Source: Lachnospiraceae bacterium (GTDB lineage Bacteria > Bacillota > Clostridia > Lachnospirales > Lachnospiraceae). From it: a stretch of DNA of 61,915 nt. The position numbers and the translations under genes are program-made. Location: the NCBI GenBank assembly GCA_021203205.1, contig JAJQBQ010000050.1:1-61915 (forward strand). The letters are read 5' to 3'. Each line of letters opens with the position of its first letter. Within the stretch, counting starts at the first letter, position 1. This document shows, in pieces, positions 28,647 to 37,807 of this stretch. Below the pieces are notes generated by a model. That model did no database searches and was not told the DNA's origin. It saw nothing but the letters and a program-made list of their open reading frames with translations.

Positions 28647-29060
28647 ATGGTAAAAGAACCACGTTCGGAAGATTCCGCCGACAAAGGGAAACAGCCCCGC
28701 CTTTACGAGAAGGCTCCGGCGAAGGTTGACTCTTTTAATGTCGGCAGGCGGATTCAGGAGTTATGTGAAAAGAATAACATCACAAAATATCGTCTCGCAA
28801 AATGGACAGGTATCGACCAGACGGCTCTTGCACATAATATCAACGGAAAGACGATTCCGACCGTCGCGAATCTGGAACGCATCTGCGATGCTTTCGGTAT
28901 TACTCTCGCGCAGTTTTTCTCTGTGGAGGAACTGCCGGGCGAACTGACAAAGGATCAGAAGGAACTGTGCGATATCTGGCAGAAGTGTGACAGGCATCAC
29001 CGGGAGCTTCTTATGACAACGTCACGGTGCATCTTTGCGGCCTCGGAAAAAAATGAATAG
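28647..29060 (+). CDS. XRE-family transcriptional regulator
   Basis: A helix-turn-helix of the Cro/CI type spans about residues 31-90: GRRIQELCEKNNITKYRLAK, then TGIDQTALAHNINGKTIPT, and LERICDAFGITLAQFF. The N-terminal 30 residues are polar and the C-terminal 45 form a helical, Cys- and His-containing tail. It is 137 aa and soluble. A paralogue with the same HTH lies at 59652-59939. An AAGGAGG ribosome site precedes the ATG. It is monocistronic with its own terminator; targets other than its own promoter cannot be read. Confidence 0.93.
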   Translation: MVKEPRSEDSADKGKQPRLYEKAPAKVDSFNVGRRIQELCEKNNITKYRLAKWTGIDQTALAHNINGKTIPTVANLERICDAFGITLAQFFSVEELPGELTKDQKELCDIWQKCDRHHRELLMTTSRCIFAASEKNE

Positions 29061-29103
29061 TGCAGCTTCCTGAATCATCCCCAAATGCTGTACATACCTG
29101 TCA

Positions 29104-29137
29104 AAAAACCGCCCCGATGACCGGGACGGTTTTTCTT
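29104..29137. terminator. Bidirectional terminator between the XRE gene and tsf
   Basis: Stem ACCGCCCCG with CGGGACGGT (one C-A mismatch), flanked by AAAAAA on the left and TTTTTCTTTT on the right. It can serve both converging transcripts. Confidence 0.88.
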
Positions 29138-29211
29138 TTCAATATATGCGGTGAACTTCCGCATTTCACATCAGATATTTTATAGCCGAACGGAGCTTCG
29201 CTGTCACAGTT

Positions 29212-30138
29212 TTAGTTTCCCATCTGCTTCGCAACTTCCTCCGCGAAGTTCTCTTCCTTCTTCGCGAGGCCTTCGCCAGTCTCAAAGCGCACGAACTTTG
29301 TGATCTTAATGTCAGCGCCAACCGCCTTGGATACCTGTGCAAGGTACTGAGCTACAGACTGCTTGCCGTCCTCAGCCTTTACATATACCTGATCGAGCAG
29401 GCAGATTTCCTTAAACTCTTTCTTCAGGCGGCCCATCACGATACCGTTCAGGATCTTCTCCGGCTTGTCCGGGGTCTCATTCTTCGCTGCAGTCATGAGG
29501 ATTTCCTTCTCATGCGCGATGAAATCCTGATCGATCTCATCTTCGCTGACATACTTCGCGTTCAGCGCAGCTACCTGCATGGCCACATTCTTGACTGCTT
29601 CCGTTACCTCATCGTTTACCACGGAGGTCTGTGCCTGTACCAGCACGCCGATGCGGCCTGCGGCATGAATATACGGAATGATAACGCCGTCAGAAACGGT
29701 GAGCTTCTCGAATCTGCGGATCTTTAAGTTCTCACCGATGACGGAGATACGGTTTGCAAGCACATCGCTCACCTTGCCGTCGTCCTCGCCGATCCAGTCG
29801 GTCGCAAGCAGCGCATCCACATCTGCCGCGTCGGTAGCCAGAATCTGGTCTGCCACCTCCGCAACGAAGGTACGGAACTTCTCGTTCTTTGCCACGAAAT
29901 CCGTCTCACTGTTAACCTCTACAATTGCAGCCTTATCCTCTTTTACAACGGCATAGACAATGCCTTCCGCGGCGATACGTCCTGCCTTCTTCTGAGCTGT
30001 GGCAAGTCCTTTCTCACGAAGAACCTCAACCGCTCTGTCGTAGTCACCGTCCGCCTCCTGGAGTGCTCTCTTGCAGTCCATGATGCCGGAACCGGTCATC
30101 TCTCTTAACTGTTTTACCATTTTAGCGGTAATTTCCAT
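29212..30138 (-). CDS. tsf: Elongation factor Ts
   Basis: EF-Ts releases GDP from EF-Tu. The conserved N-terminus MVKQLREMTGSGIMDCKRAL is present, then the TDFVAKNEKFR core and the C-terminal dimerisation region. The 308-aa length is normal. It follows rpsB with a 258-bp gap (30139-30396) in which I see no gene. Confidence 0.98.
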   Translation of the reverse strand: MEITAKMVKQLREMTGSGIMDCKRALQEADGDYDRAVEVLREKGLATAQKKAGRIAAEGIVYAVVKEDKAAIVEVNSETDFVAKNEKFRTFVAEVADQILATDAADVDALLATDWIGEDDGKVSDVLANRISVIGENLKIRRFEKLTVSDGVIIPYIHAAGRIGVLVQAQTSVVNDEVTEAVKNVAMQVAALNAKYVSEDEIDQDFIAHEKEILMTAAKNETPDKPEKILNGIVMGRLKKEFKEICLLDQVYVKAEDGKQSVAQYLAQVSKAVGADIKITKFVRFETGEGLAKKEENFAEEVAKQMGN

Positions 30139-30396
30139 GATATTCTATCCTGCTGATCTGTCTTCTGACGGCTCACAGAAAGCCGCATGGCTAATGCCTC
30201 ACAGAATGACCTGTTTCGCATTTCATGATTTTACGATCGTTCTACAGATAACAGCTTTTCCTTTCCTTTTTATTTTATCCACCCACAAAAGCATGACGCC
30301 GGAATCCAAACCGCGCTTTCCTTCGCAGGGTGATATTCCGATGCATGCAATATTATATTTCGCCTGTATCCAGCCTTTTAAGGACTGACCACCGAA

Positions 30397-31161
30397 TTAC
30401 TCCGCTGCCGGTGCATCCTCATATTCCACAGCCTCTTCCCCGGTTGCTTCCTCCGCTGCCTCTTCCGGTGCAGCCTCAAAGCCCTGGTTCGCCTCGATCA
30501 CCGCGTCCGCCATCTTGGAAACGATGAGCTTTACGGCACGGATCGCGTCGTCATTGCCCGGGATGACATAATCAAGCTCCTCCGGGTCGCAGTTCGTGTC
30601 AGCGATACCGATCAGCGTGATGCCCAGCTTGTGAGCTTCCTGTACGCAGATGGCTTCCTTCTTCGGGTCAACCACAAAGATCGCGTCCGGAATCTTCTTC
30701 ATGTCGCGGATACCGCCGAGGTTCTTCTCCAGCTTCTCCCACTCTTTCTTTAAGCCGATGACTTCCTTCTTCGGAAGGACATCGAACGTTCCGTCCTCGG
30801 ACATCTTCTCGATGGCCTTTAAGCGCTCGATTCTGCCGCGGATGGTCTTGAAGTTCGTCAGCATGCCGCCGAGCCATCTCTCATTTACATAGTACATGCC
30901 GCAGCGCTCCGCCTCGTTCTTCACTGCGTCCTGCGCCTGCTTCTTCGTGCCGACGAACAGGATGGTGCCGCCATTCGCCACGATATCCGTGATGGCGTTG
31001 TAGGCAACGTCCACGAGACCTACGGTCTTCTGCAGGTCGATAATGTAGATGCCGTTGCGCTCCGTGTAAATGTACGGAGCCATTTTCGGGTTCCATCTTC
31101 TGGTCTGATGACCAAAGTGCACGCCTGCTTCCAGCAGCTGCTTCATTGAAATAACGCTCAT
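30397..31161 (-). CDS. rpsB: 30S ribosomal protein S2
   Basis: S2 starts [19 protein letters not shown] and has [29 protein letters not shown], and [13 protein letters not shown]. The C-terminal 25 residues are an acidic, Glu/Ala-rich tail. ATG at 31161 has GGAGG upstream; a start 16 codons earlier is not needed. Unlike in many Firmicutes, pyrH and frr do not follow tsf but lie about 20 kb away. Confidence 0.98.
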   Translation of the reverse strand: MSVISMKQLLEAGVHFGHQTRRWNPKMAPYIYTERNGIYIIDLQKTVGLVDVAYNAITDIVANGGTILFVGTKKQAQDAVKNEAERCGMYYVNERWLGGMLTNFKTIRGRIERLKAIEKMSEDGTFDVLPKKEVIGLKKEWEKLEKNLGGIRDMKKIPDAIFVVDPKKEAICVQEAHKLGITLIGIADTNCDPEELDYVIPGNDDAIRAVKLIVSKMADAVIEANQGFEAAPEEAAEEATGEEAVEYEDAPAAE

Positions 31162-31199
31162 GATAATACCTCCATTGGTTTTTCTTCCATATACCCTCC

Positions 31200-31242
31200 G
31201 GCGGGACAACCCTTAAGCGTTGAAAAGGCACCAGCGCCCGCC
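31200..31242 (-). other. Hairpin in the rpsB leader
   Basis: GGCGGG (minus strand) pairs with CCCGCC across 31 nt, with an inner CCTT/AAGG pairing, just upstream of the rpsB ribosome site. It could be an S2 autoregulatory leader; no named family was recognised. Confidence 0.4.
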
Positions 31243-31343
31243 TGGATATATGTGCTTTTCTATTGACTGTGCATGCACAGCCGGACAACTACGGCATGAT
31301 ACCACAGAGACGAATGAATTTCAAGGATTTTTTTAAATTTCGC

Positions 31344-31372
31344 TTGATTTTATTTTCCGTCTGTGGTATATT
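31344..31372 (+). promoter_or_regulatory. Promoter of a putative small RNA
   Basis: TTGATT (31344-31349), 17-bp spacer, TATATT (31367-31372) with TG-type extension upstream (CTGTGG). It points away from rpsB toward a region without an open frame. Confidence 0.75.
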
Positions 31373-31378
31373 TTACGC

Positions 31379-31480
31379 AATTGGAAAAGCACCCACTCCG
31401 AGTGGAAGCTCCCCGATTGTTGGTAAATGTCCTCTCGGACACAGCCTATCCTGGGTTGCGACAGGATAGGCTTTTTTTAT
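31379..31480 (+). ncRNA. Putative small RNA of about 100 nt
   Basis: Between a good promoter and a strong terminator the plus strand holds no usable ORF. It can form CCACT/AGTGG (near 31392-31406), TGTCC/GGACA (near 31427-31440) and the terminator stem. It lies between the divergent rpsB gene and the 3' end of the CotH-like gene. I could not match it to 6S, SRP, tmRNA or RNase P RNA. Function is unknown; trans-acting sRNA is the simplest idea. Confidence 0.6.
31443..31479 (+). terminator. Terminator of the putative small RNA
   Basis: Perfect 11-bp stem AGCCTATCCTG (31443-31453) with CAGGATAGGCT (31462-31472), 8-nt loop, followed by seven Ts. Confidence 0.92.
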
Positions 31481-31515
31481 TTCCTCTTACTGTTCCTCTG
31501 TGAGAGAAAGTTCAG

Positions 31516-34455
31516 TTAAAAAATACTATAATTCGAATACGGGTCCGTCGAATCCGGATCCGTCTCATCCAATTCCGGCTTCACGTAATTTCCGTCCGCG
31601 TCCACGCCGCGGATCTGCACCATATTATGCCCCTCTTCGTTAAGCACATCCGCCGGCACCGTCACGGTGGCATATCCCGATTCGTCCACATCCGCGCAAC
31701 AAATCCAGGTGCCGTTTACCTGGAAGGAAACCTGCACCATGGAAGCATCGGATACGCAGGCCGTAATTATTACCGAACCTTCCGAGCTTTCCTCTTCTGA
31801 TTCTTCAGCTTCCCCGTTTTCTTCGCCTGACCCGCTTCTGGCCCCCTGCCAGGCTTCCCAGGTTCCTTCGGAATCATCGGAAACATTCCCCTCCGCCGAT
31901 GATACATCCTCCGACAAATCTTTCTCCGAAGAACCCGTGCCCGAAGCTTCTTCCCGCACAAGATCCGACGTGCTTCCGTAGATGGTTATTTCACTTCCGT
32001 CTTCCCGGAGTATAAATGCTACATGCAGCATGTCTGAAATTTCATATGCGCCGAGGGAAAGCCGAAGCGTCTCAAAGCTTTCGAACTGTTCGTCCAGCCA
32101 TGCCGCGCGCACAGTGATGAATTCTCTTAAGGAATCCATGGCCGCTTCATAAGTTTCCCCGCCGTACTCGCTGTAGGAATAGCTCCACTTCGCGTCGTTT
32201 GCCGCGCAGGCCTCGTTAAGAAGCTCCTCATACCGATCCAGCGTGCCGCCTTCCGCCAGCAGCTCATCCATCAGCGCGCTCACCTTGTCGTAGCGGTCGT
32301 AAATCTGCAGCAGGAAATACGGGTCTTTGATCAGGTAGCGGTTCCACTGCACGGACTGGTAATACTGCTCCGTGGTGAAGTATTCGTTCGTGGTCTGCCA
32401 GGATTCCGGATACCAGGTGTCGATCCAGTACATGTTTTTGTTGCCGAAGGCCCAGTCAAAGTCCCATACCGGGGATATTTTCGCCAGCGAATCCACGTCC
32501 TTGGTGATGAACACGCTGTTTTTCATGCTGTCCCAGTTCATGGAAAACTCACAGACGAAGAAATTCTGTACCAGTGAGTCAAGGTCGAACAGCTCGGTAT
32601 AATGCTTTCCGTCATTTTCGTCGTCCGTGTATTCCGTCTCCCGGCTGGCCGTCTTCCAGCCGCCCTCGCTGTTTTTGCCGACGCTGTACCCTTCGTAGTG
32701 GGTGTCGCTGTTGCGGAAGAAATAATCATCCGAATGGAGTGCGTACTCGAAGGACTGGATATAGTTTGCTGCATATTCACGGATCGCGTTGTTGGTGTAG
32801 AGGTTATCCGGTTTTGAGAAATAAAACGGCTGCGAAAATGCGGTTGTGATCTGCGAAAGCGCAGTGCTTCCGAGCGCGTAAAAATCCATCTCCAGCAGGA
32901 AGCCGCCGGTCGCAGACGGAATGTCCACAAAATCCGACACCGTGTAAGTTTTTCCCTGATATGTAATCTCCCAGGGTTCCGTGATCCAGCTGTAATCCGC
33001 GGTCAGCTCCGTTTCGAGCGCGTCGATCAGATCCTGCACATCGGAGGATATTTCAACTTCCCCGGCCGCCATCGCCTCGCCGGAAACGCCCAGTTCCGAC
33101 AATACGATGGCCTCCGCCGCATCCCCGGCGAGAGCGTCCCAGTCGAAGATATCGACTCTGGTCTCGTCCACCCGGATCTGCTCGCACAGCTGGTAGACGC
33201 CGACATATTCGCCGTTTAAAAAGAGACTGACCAGCACACTGGACATGGATTCCATGCCCAGCGCGGCGGAAAAATCATTCACCAGCATATTTCGGATCTG
33301 CGTGTGGTCAATGTCATTGGCCAGCAGAACCCAGTGTTTGTTTTCCCCCATTCCGTAGAGGTCTGCTTTGGAGTCCAGTTTGATTTTATAGGGCTGTTTC
33401 GCGCGATATTTGGTAGAGTTTCCCCGCAGTTTGATGCTGATGCCGCCGCTGTATAGTTCCGTATCCCCATCCGGATAGTCCGCACTGCCGCCAAAGCTGG
33501 CGGTGCCGGTCACATATTCTTCGCCGATCGCGCTGTCTGCGGTAAGATTTACCACCGGAAGTTTGCTGTAATACAGCGATGTCGTATAAGTCATGGTGCC
33601 GCCGCCCGCGAGCGACACCTCCGCGCGCGCCATGATAATGCTCTCAAGGTCGTCCTCCGTCGGCGTATAACTCAAACCGTTCCCGACAATTCTGGAACCC
33701 ACATACCAGAGACAGGATGTGATTTCGCCGCTGATACCCGCGAGGGACACGGTAAGGGGGACTCCTGCCTCCGCGTAAGACGCGTCAAAGACAATCCCGG
33801 TCGTGCTGCCGGAATCGGGGCTGGTCGCGGCTTTCTGAAGAGCCTGTTCCGTAAAATAATTCTGCAGCAGAGACACGCCTGCGCCGGCTGCGAATACTGC
33901 GAAAACAATCAACACGGAGAGAAGAATTCTGAACGTGAGGGAGCGTTTTTTCCTGTTTTTTCTGTCAGAGGTAGCTTCCCCGCCTCTTTCCGGCTCCGCA
34001 TCCGCTTTCCGTTCTGCCGTATCGGGGATTCCGCCTGTTCCCTGTTCCGCGGCTTCCGCATTCGTTTCCCCGTTTTCTTCTTCGCTCTCTTCCGCTTTCG
34101 CATCCACGCTCTCCGCCCCGGGGTCTTTTTCACCGGAAGAATCGCCATCCCAGTACAAACCGTTTCCCCAATATTCTCGTGTGTCTTTTTCTTCCCCGTC
34201 AGTTCCGCCATCCTCCGGCTCATCGGCTCCGTAAAGTCTCGCAACCCGACGTTTTTCCTTCAGATATACACGGATTCTGTATGCCGCAAAGATCAGAAGG
34301 CCGATCACCAAAATAACAAGAAACATAATGATGGCCTGTTCGTTGGTCATCCAGGGCTCTTCTGTCTCTAAATCCTCTGCTGTCTCAGCCTGTACCTGCA
34401 AACCACTGAAAAGCAGAAGGATTGCTAATGTAAAAATCCCCCATCGTTTTCTCAT
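31516..34455 (-). CDS. Membrane-anchored CotH-type kinase family protein
   Basis: The 979-aa protein has an N-terminal signal (1-23), a membrane segment at 41-60, a long acidic cytoplasmic stretch (75-165), a second membrane segment at 176-196, and a large external part. The external part carries CotH kinase motifs: RGNSTKYRAKQPYKIKL from 344, and PVWDFDWAFGN ending at 672 with the metal-binding DxD. A Ser/Glu-rich linker (about 830-900) and a small beta domain close the protein. CotH of Bacillus phosphorylates spore coat proteins. Here the kinase domain would face outside, so a cell-surface target is more likely; this is inference. AGAGGAG precedes the ATG. Confidence 0.87.
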   Translation of the reverse strand: MRKRWGIFTLAILLLFSGLQVQAETAEDLETEEPWMTNEQAIIMFLVILVIGLLIFAAYRIRVYLKEKRRVARLYGADEPEDGGTDGEEKDTREYWGNGLYWDGDSSGEKDPGAESVDAKAEESEEENGETNAEAAEQGTGGIPDTAERKADAEPERGGEATSDRKNRKKRSLTFRILLSVLIVFAVFAAGAGVSLLQNYFTEQALQKAATSPDSGSTTGIVFDASYAEAGVPLTVSLAGISGEITSCLWYVGSRIVGNGLSYTPTEDDLESIIMARAEVSLAGGGTMTYTTSLYYSKLPVVNLTADSAIGEEYVTGTASFGGSADYPDGDTELYSGGISIKLRGNSTKYRAKQPYKIKLDSKADLYGMGENKHWVLLANDIDHTQIRNMLVNDFSAALGMESMSSVLVSLFLNGEYVGVYQLCEQIRVDETRVDIFDWDALAGDAAEAIVLSELGVSGEAMAAGEVEISSDVQDLIDALETELTADYSWITEPWEITYQGKTYTVSDFVDIPSATGGFLLEMDFYALGSTALSQITTAFSQPFYFSKPDNLYTNNAIREYAANYIQSFEYALHSDDYFFRNSDTHYEGYSVGKNSEGGWKTASRETEYTDDENDGKHYTELFDLDSLVQNFFVCEFSMNWDSMKNSVFITKDVDSLAKISPVWDFDWAFGNKNMYWIDTWYPESWQTTNEYFTTEQYYQSVQWNRYLIKDPYFLLQIYDRYDKVSALMDELLAEGGTLDRYEELLNEACAANDAKWSYSYSEYGGETYEAAMDSLREFITVRAAWLDEQFESFETLRLSLGAYEISDMLHVAFILREDGSEITIYGSTSDLVREEASGTGSSEKDLSEDVSSAEGNVSDDSEGTWEAWQGARSGSGEENGEAEESEEESSEGSVIITACVSDASMVQVSFQVNGTWICCADVDESGYATVTVPADVLNEEGHNMVQIRGVDADGNYVKPELDETDPDSTDPYSNYSIF

Positions 34456-34498
34456 TCCAGTTCTCCTCTGTTATGAAATACCGCAGTCGGTGACCCGC

Positions 34499-35434
34499 CT
34501 ACTCAAACCTTTTCAGAAAATCGTACGATTCGGGGATCAGCACCTTCACATAGGTCCCCTTCATGCCGGACGACCGTGTCTCAAGAATGCCTGCACTTTC
34601 AAATTTGCGCAGTGCATTCACAAGAACGGACCGGGTAATTCCCACACGGTCGGCAATCTTCCCGATCACTAGCAGTCCCTCCATGGCACCGGTCTCTCCT
34701 TTTCCGTTTCCCGTGCCGTTTTTCTGCGATGCGCCATACATTCTGCTTCCGTCTGTACCGTCTCCGGACTCGGATACTTCCCCGGATGTTTTCGCCGGAT
34801 TACTTCTTTCCCGCTTCCCCCGGCCGGCCGTTTTCCCGCAGTTTTTTCCGCACGCTTCCAGCTCCTGATATACAGCCAGCAGAGCCTCCGCCTCGGACAG
34901 AGAAATGGTGTGAAAGGCGGCATTCACCACCTTTTTTCGGCGGGCCGCTTCCGCGTCTTCCAGCACCGTTTCCTGCGTCAGCACCAATGCAATGATGTTC
35001 GCCATATATTCCCCGAAAATAATATCGTCAATGCCATATTCCCGGTCCCCGGCGTTTTTATAGATAAACAGCGTGCCGAGCCGACGGCCGGCGATCTCAA
35101 CCGGGGCCAGCAGCGACTTGTAGCGCCGGGCCGCGTCACGGGTGATCCCCAGGGTCTCCAGATTTACATTTTCCTTGGTGGAAAGCACATTGAGAAGCCT
35201 GTCGTTTAAGCTGGCGTCAATGGATTCTCTTAAGACATGCAGTTCCGGGAGCATCTCGATATCCGCAAGAATATATTCCCCGAGAATTATTCCCTCCGCA
35301 TTCAAAATGACGACATTGGAGCGGAGCACTTCCCCGGTTACCTCGGAAATATCCTCCATGGGGATGGCGGACGTCGGGCTTCCCAGAAGCATGCGGTTGA
35401 TTTTTCTTGTTTTATCCAGCAATTCGATACTCAT
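34499..35434 (-). CDS. codY: GTP- and branched-chain-amino-acid-sensing regulator CodY, with a linker insertion
   Basis: CodY represses amino acid, carbon and adaptation genes when GTP and BCAA are high. The N-terminal GAF part (LLDKTRKINRMLL through GEYMANIIALVLTQ) and the C-terminal winged helix (IADRVGITRSVLVNALRKFE, then SSGMKGTYVKVL) are well conserved. Between them, in place of a short loop, lie about 56 extra residues (195-250) rich in Gly, Lys, Ser and Asn. The total is 311 aa against about 260. Gene order topA-codY is common in Firmicutes. The his operon and GH43 genes here are plausible targets by analogy only. Confidence 0.96.
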   Translation of the reverse strand: MSIELLDKTRKINRMLLGSPTSAIPMEDISEVTGEVLRSNVVILNAEGIILGEYILADIEMLPELHVLRESIDASLNDRLLNVLSTKENVNLETLGITRDAARRYKSLLAPVEIAGRRLGTLFIYKNAGDREYGIDDIIFGEYMANIIALVLTQETVLEDAEAARRKKVVNAAFHTISLSEAEALLAVYQELEACGKNCGKTAGRGKRERSNPAKTSGEVSESGDGTDGSRMYGASQKNGTGNGKGETGAMEGLLVIGKIADRVGITRSVLVNALRKFESAGILETRSSGMKGTYVKVLIPESYDFLKRFE

Positions 35435-35599
35435 CGTTTCTTACCCTCAGGCTGTCCGAACCCCATCTTTCCGTTACTTTCTCCACCGATTCGAACGTAT
35501 AGCTCCTGTTCTCCGTGTTTCTTCGCCGGTCATGCCTGTCGTTTTGACGAAAACGCACCGTCTCCCGAGCCGTGACGCCGTCTTAAAAGCAGCTCGCCG

Positions 35600-37807
35600 T
35601 CACCCGTTCCCGACCTCTTCTTTTTTCGGGCGCACCCACGACATGTAGTCGCACTCCATGTCTTCGCAGGCGTAAAATCTGCGTCCTTTTTTGGTTTTGC
35701 GAACCACAATGTCCTTTCCGCACTTCGGACAAGGCACACCGATGCGCTCCAGATACGGCATGGTGTTGCGGCAGTCCGGAAAGCCCGGGCAGGCCAGAAA
35801 TTTTCCGTGGGGGCCGTATTTGACCACCATCATCCGACCGCACTGGCTGCAGGGGATATCCGTCTCCTCCTCGCCCAGATCCACCTTTTCAAGCTTCTCG
35901 TCGGCGTCCCGAACCGCCTGTTCAAGATCCGGATAAAAGTTCCGGATAATAGTCTTCCATTCCACACTGCCGTCTGCCACCTCATCCAGCAGAGATTCCA
36001 TGTTGGCCGTGAAATGGGAGTCGATGATGGTCGGGAACGCGGACTCCATGATCTCATTTACCGCATCGCCCAGATCGGTCACGTAAAGATTTTTGTTTTC
36101 TTTGGTCACATAATGGCGCCCCAGCAGCGTGGTGATGGTTGGCGCGAAGGTGCTCGGTCTGCCGATGCCCAGTTCCTCCAGTGTTTTTACCAGCGATGCC
36201 TCGGTGTAATGGGCCGGCGGCTGGGTAAAATGCTGCTTATCAATCAACTGTTCCAGCGTCAACCTGTCTCCCGGCTTTAATTCCGGCAGCCCCGTCTCCT
36301 CATCCGACTCGTTTTCCGTGTCCGTGTAGACCAGGCGGAACCCTTTAAAGGAAAGATGACTCGATGCCACGGTGAACAGAAACGGCTTCTCCCCTGCTTT
36401 AATGCGCACGGACTGTGTTTCCGTCTTCGCGGGTGCCATACGGCTCGCCACAAACCTCCGCCAGATCAGCTGATAGAGTCGGTAAAGATCTCGCGGAAGA
36501 TCCGCCTTTACCTGTTCCGGCGTAAGGGTGATGTCAGTCGGACGGATGGCCTCATGGGCATCCTGAATATTTTTTTGGTCTGCCGCATCCTTTCCGGCGG
36601 CTTTTCTTCTCTCGCCTTTTGCCTGAAAAACGTCGGCCCCCGCCTGCTCCGGCTGTATCAGAGGAGATGCCGCGGCAGTATTGCCTCCTGCAGCTCCACC
36701 GACAAACTCTTCCCCGTACCTGTTTCGTATATAATCCCGCGCCGCTTCCACCGCTTCCGCCGCCACACGGGTAGAATCCGTTCTTAAGTAGGTAATTAAT
36801 CCGGTCGTGCCGCGCCCTTTGATTTCGACACCCTCATAGAGCTGCTGTGCGAGCCGCATGGTCTTCGATGTGGAGAAATTCAACGCTTTCGAAGCCTCCT
36901 GCTGCAGCGTGCTCGTCGTAAAGGGCAGCGGCGCACGGCTGGTGCGCTCCGAGGTTTTGCGGTCCAGCACCACATATTCCGCTCCGTCGAGAGCAGTTAA
37001 CAGATGCTCCATCTCCTCACGGGCGTGAATTTCCATCCGGCTTTCTTCGGTTCCGTAAAATTTCGCGGTAAACTGCAGCTTCTTTTTTACAGCCGGTCCG
37101 GCTTCCGCATGTTTTTCTCCGTTTCCCGCCACGGAATTGCCATTGCCGTTTTCGCGGTTTAAACCATTTTCTCCGGTGTTGCAGCTTTGAGACGTATTTT
37201 TTCCGCCGTCCGCCAGAAGCTCCGCCTCCAGCGTCCAGTACTCTTCCGGCACAAACGCCTCGATTTCCTTTTCCCGGTCGCACACCAGCTTAAGCGCCGC
37301 GGACTGCACACGCCCGGCGCTTAAGCCCCGGCGCACCTTCGTCCAGAGCAGCGGGCTGATCTTGTAGCCCACAAGCCGGTCGAGAATTCTCCTCGCCTGC
37401 TGCGCGTCCACCAGATTCATATTGATCTCCCGCGGCGCATCGAGGGAAGCCTTCACCGCCGTTTTCGTGATTTCGTTAAAGGTAATGCGGGAAACCTTCG
37501 CGTCATCCAGATTCAGCGCCGCCTTCAGATGCCAGGAAATTGCCTCCCCCTCCCGATCCGGGTCGGTGGCGAGGTAGACTTTCTCCGCCTTCTTCGCATC
37601 CTTTCGCATGGCGGCCAGCGTTTCTCCCTTGCCGCGGATGGTAATATATTTCGGTTCAAAATCATTTTCCACGTCGATCCCCATCCGGCTTTTCGGGAGA
37701 TCCCGCACATGCCCGCCGGAGGCGATCACTTCGTATTTACTTCCAAGAAATTTTTTGATCGTCTTCACCTTCGTGGGCGACTCAACGATCACCAGATATT
37801 TTGCCAT
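35600..37807 (-). CDS. topA: DNA topoisomerase I with two low-complexity insertions
   Basis: Type IA topoisomerase that relaxes negative supercoils. The TOPRIM domain starts MAKYLVIVESPTKVKTIKKF and contains LATDPDREGEAI. The catalytic tyrosine is Tyr340 in GLITYLRTDST. Two C-terminal zinc ribbons (CSQC..CPGFPDC and CPKC..CEDMEC) are present. Unusual Gly/Asn/Ser-rich inserts lie at about 201-243 (37079-37207) and 371-412 (36572-36697). The ATG at 37807 is chosen over one 22 codons upstream because the family starts here. Its first 26 bp overlap metF. Confidence 0.96.
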   Translation of the reverse strand: MAKYLVIVESPTKVKTIKKFLGSKYEVIASGGHVRDLPKSRMGIDVENDFEPKYITIRGKGETLAAMRKDAKKAEKVYLATDPDREGEAISWHLKAALNLDDAKVSRITFNEITKTAVKASLDAPREINMNLVDAQQARRILDRLVGYKISPLLWTKVRRGLSAGRVQSAALKLVCDREKEIEAFVPEEYWTLEAELLADGGKNTSQSCNTGENGLNRENGNGNSVAGNGEKHAEAGPAVKKKLQFTAKFYGTEESRMEIHAREEMEHLLTALDGAEYVVLDRKTSERTSRAPLPFTTSTLQQEASKALNFSTSKTMRLAQQLYEGVEIKGRGTTGLITYLRTDSTRVAAEAVEAARDYIRNRYGEEFVGGAAGGNTAAASPLIQPEQAGADVFQAKGERRKAAGKDAADQKNIQDAHEAIRPTDITLTPEQVKADLPRDLYRLYQLIWRRFVASRMAPAKTETQSVRIKAGEKPFLFTVASSHLSFKGFRLVYTDTENESDEETGLPELKPGDRLTLEQLIDKQHFTQPPAHYTEASLVKTLEELGIGRPSTFAPTITTLLGRHYVTKENKNLYVTDLGDAVNEIMESAFPTIIDSHFTANMESLLDEVADGSVEWKTIIRNFYPDLEQAVRDADEKLEKVDLGEEETDIPCSQCGRMMVVKYGPHGKFLACPGFPDCRNTMPYLERIGVPCPKCGKDIVVRKTKKGRRFYACEDMECDYMSWVRPKKEEVGNG

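Noticed and set aside
28647-29060. Prophage or conjugative element around the XRE gene
   Set aside because: No integrase, att repeat, or phage genes are near; it sits between housekeeping operons.
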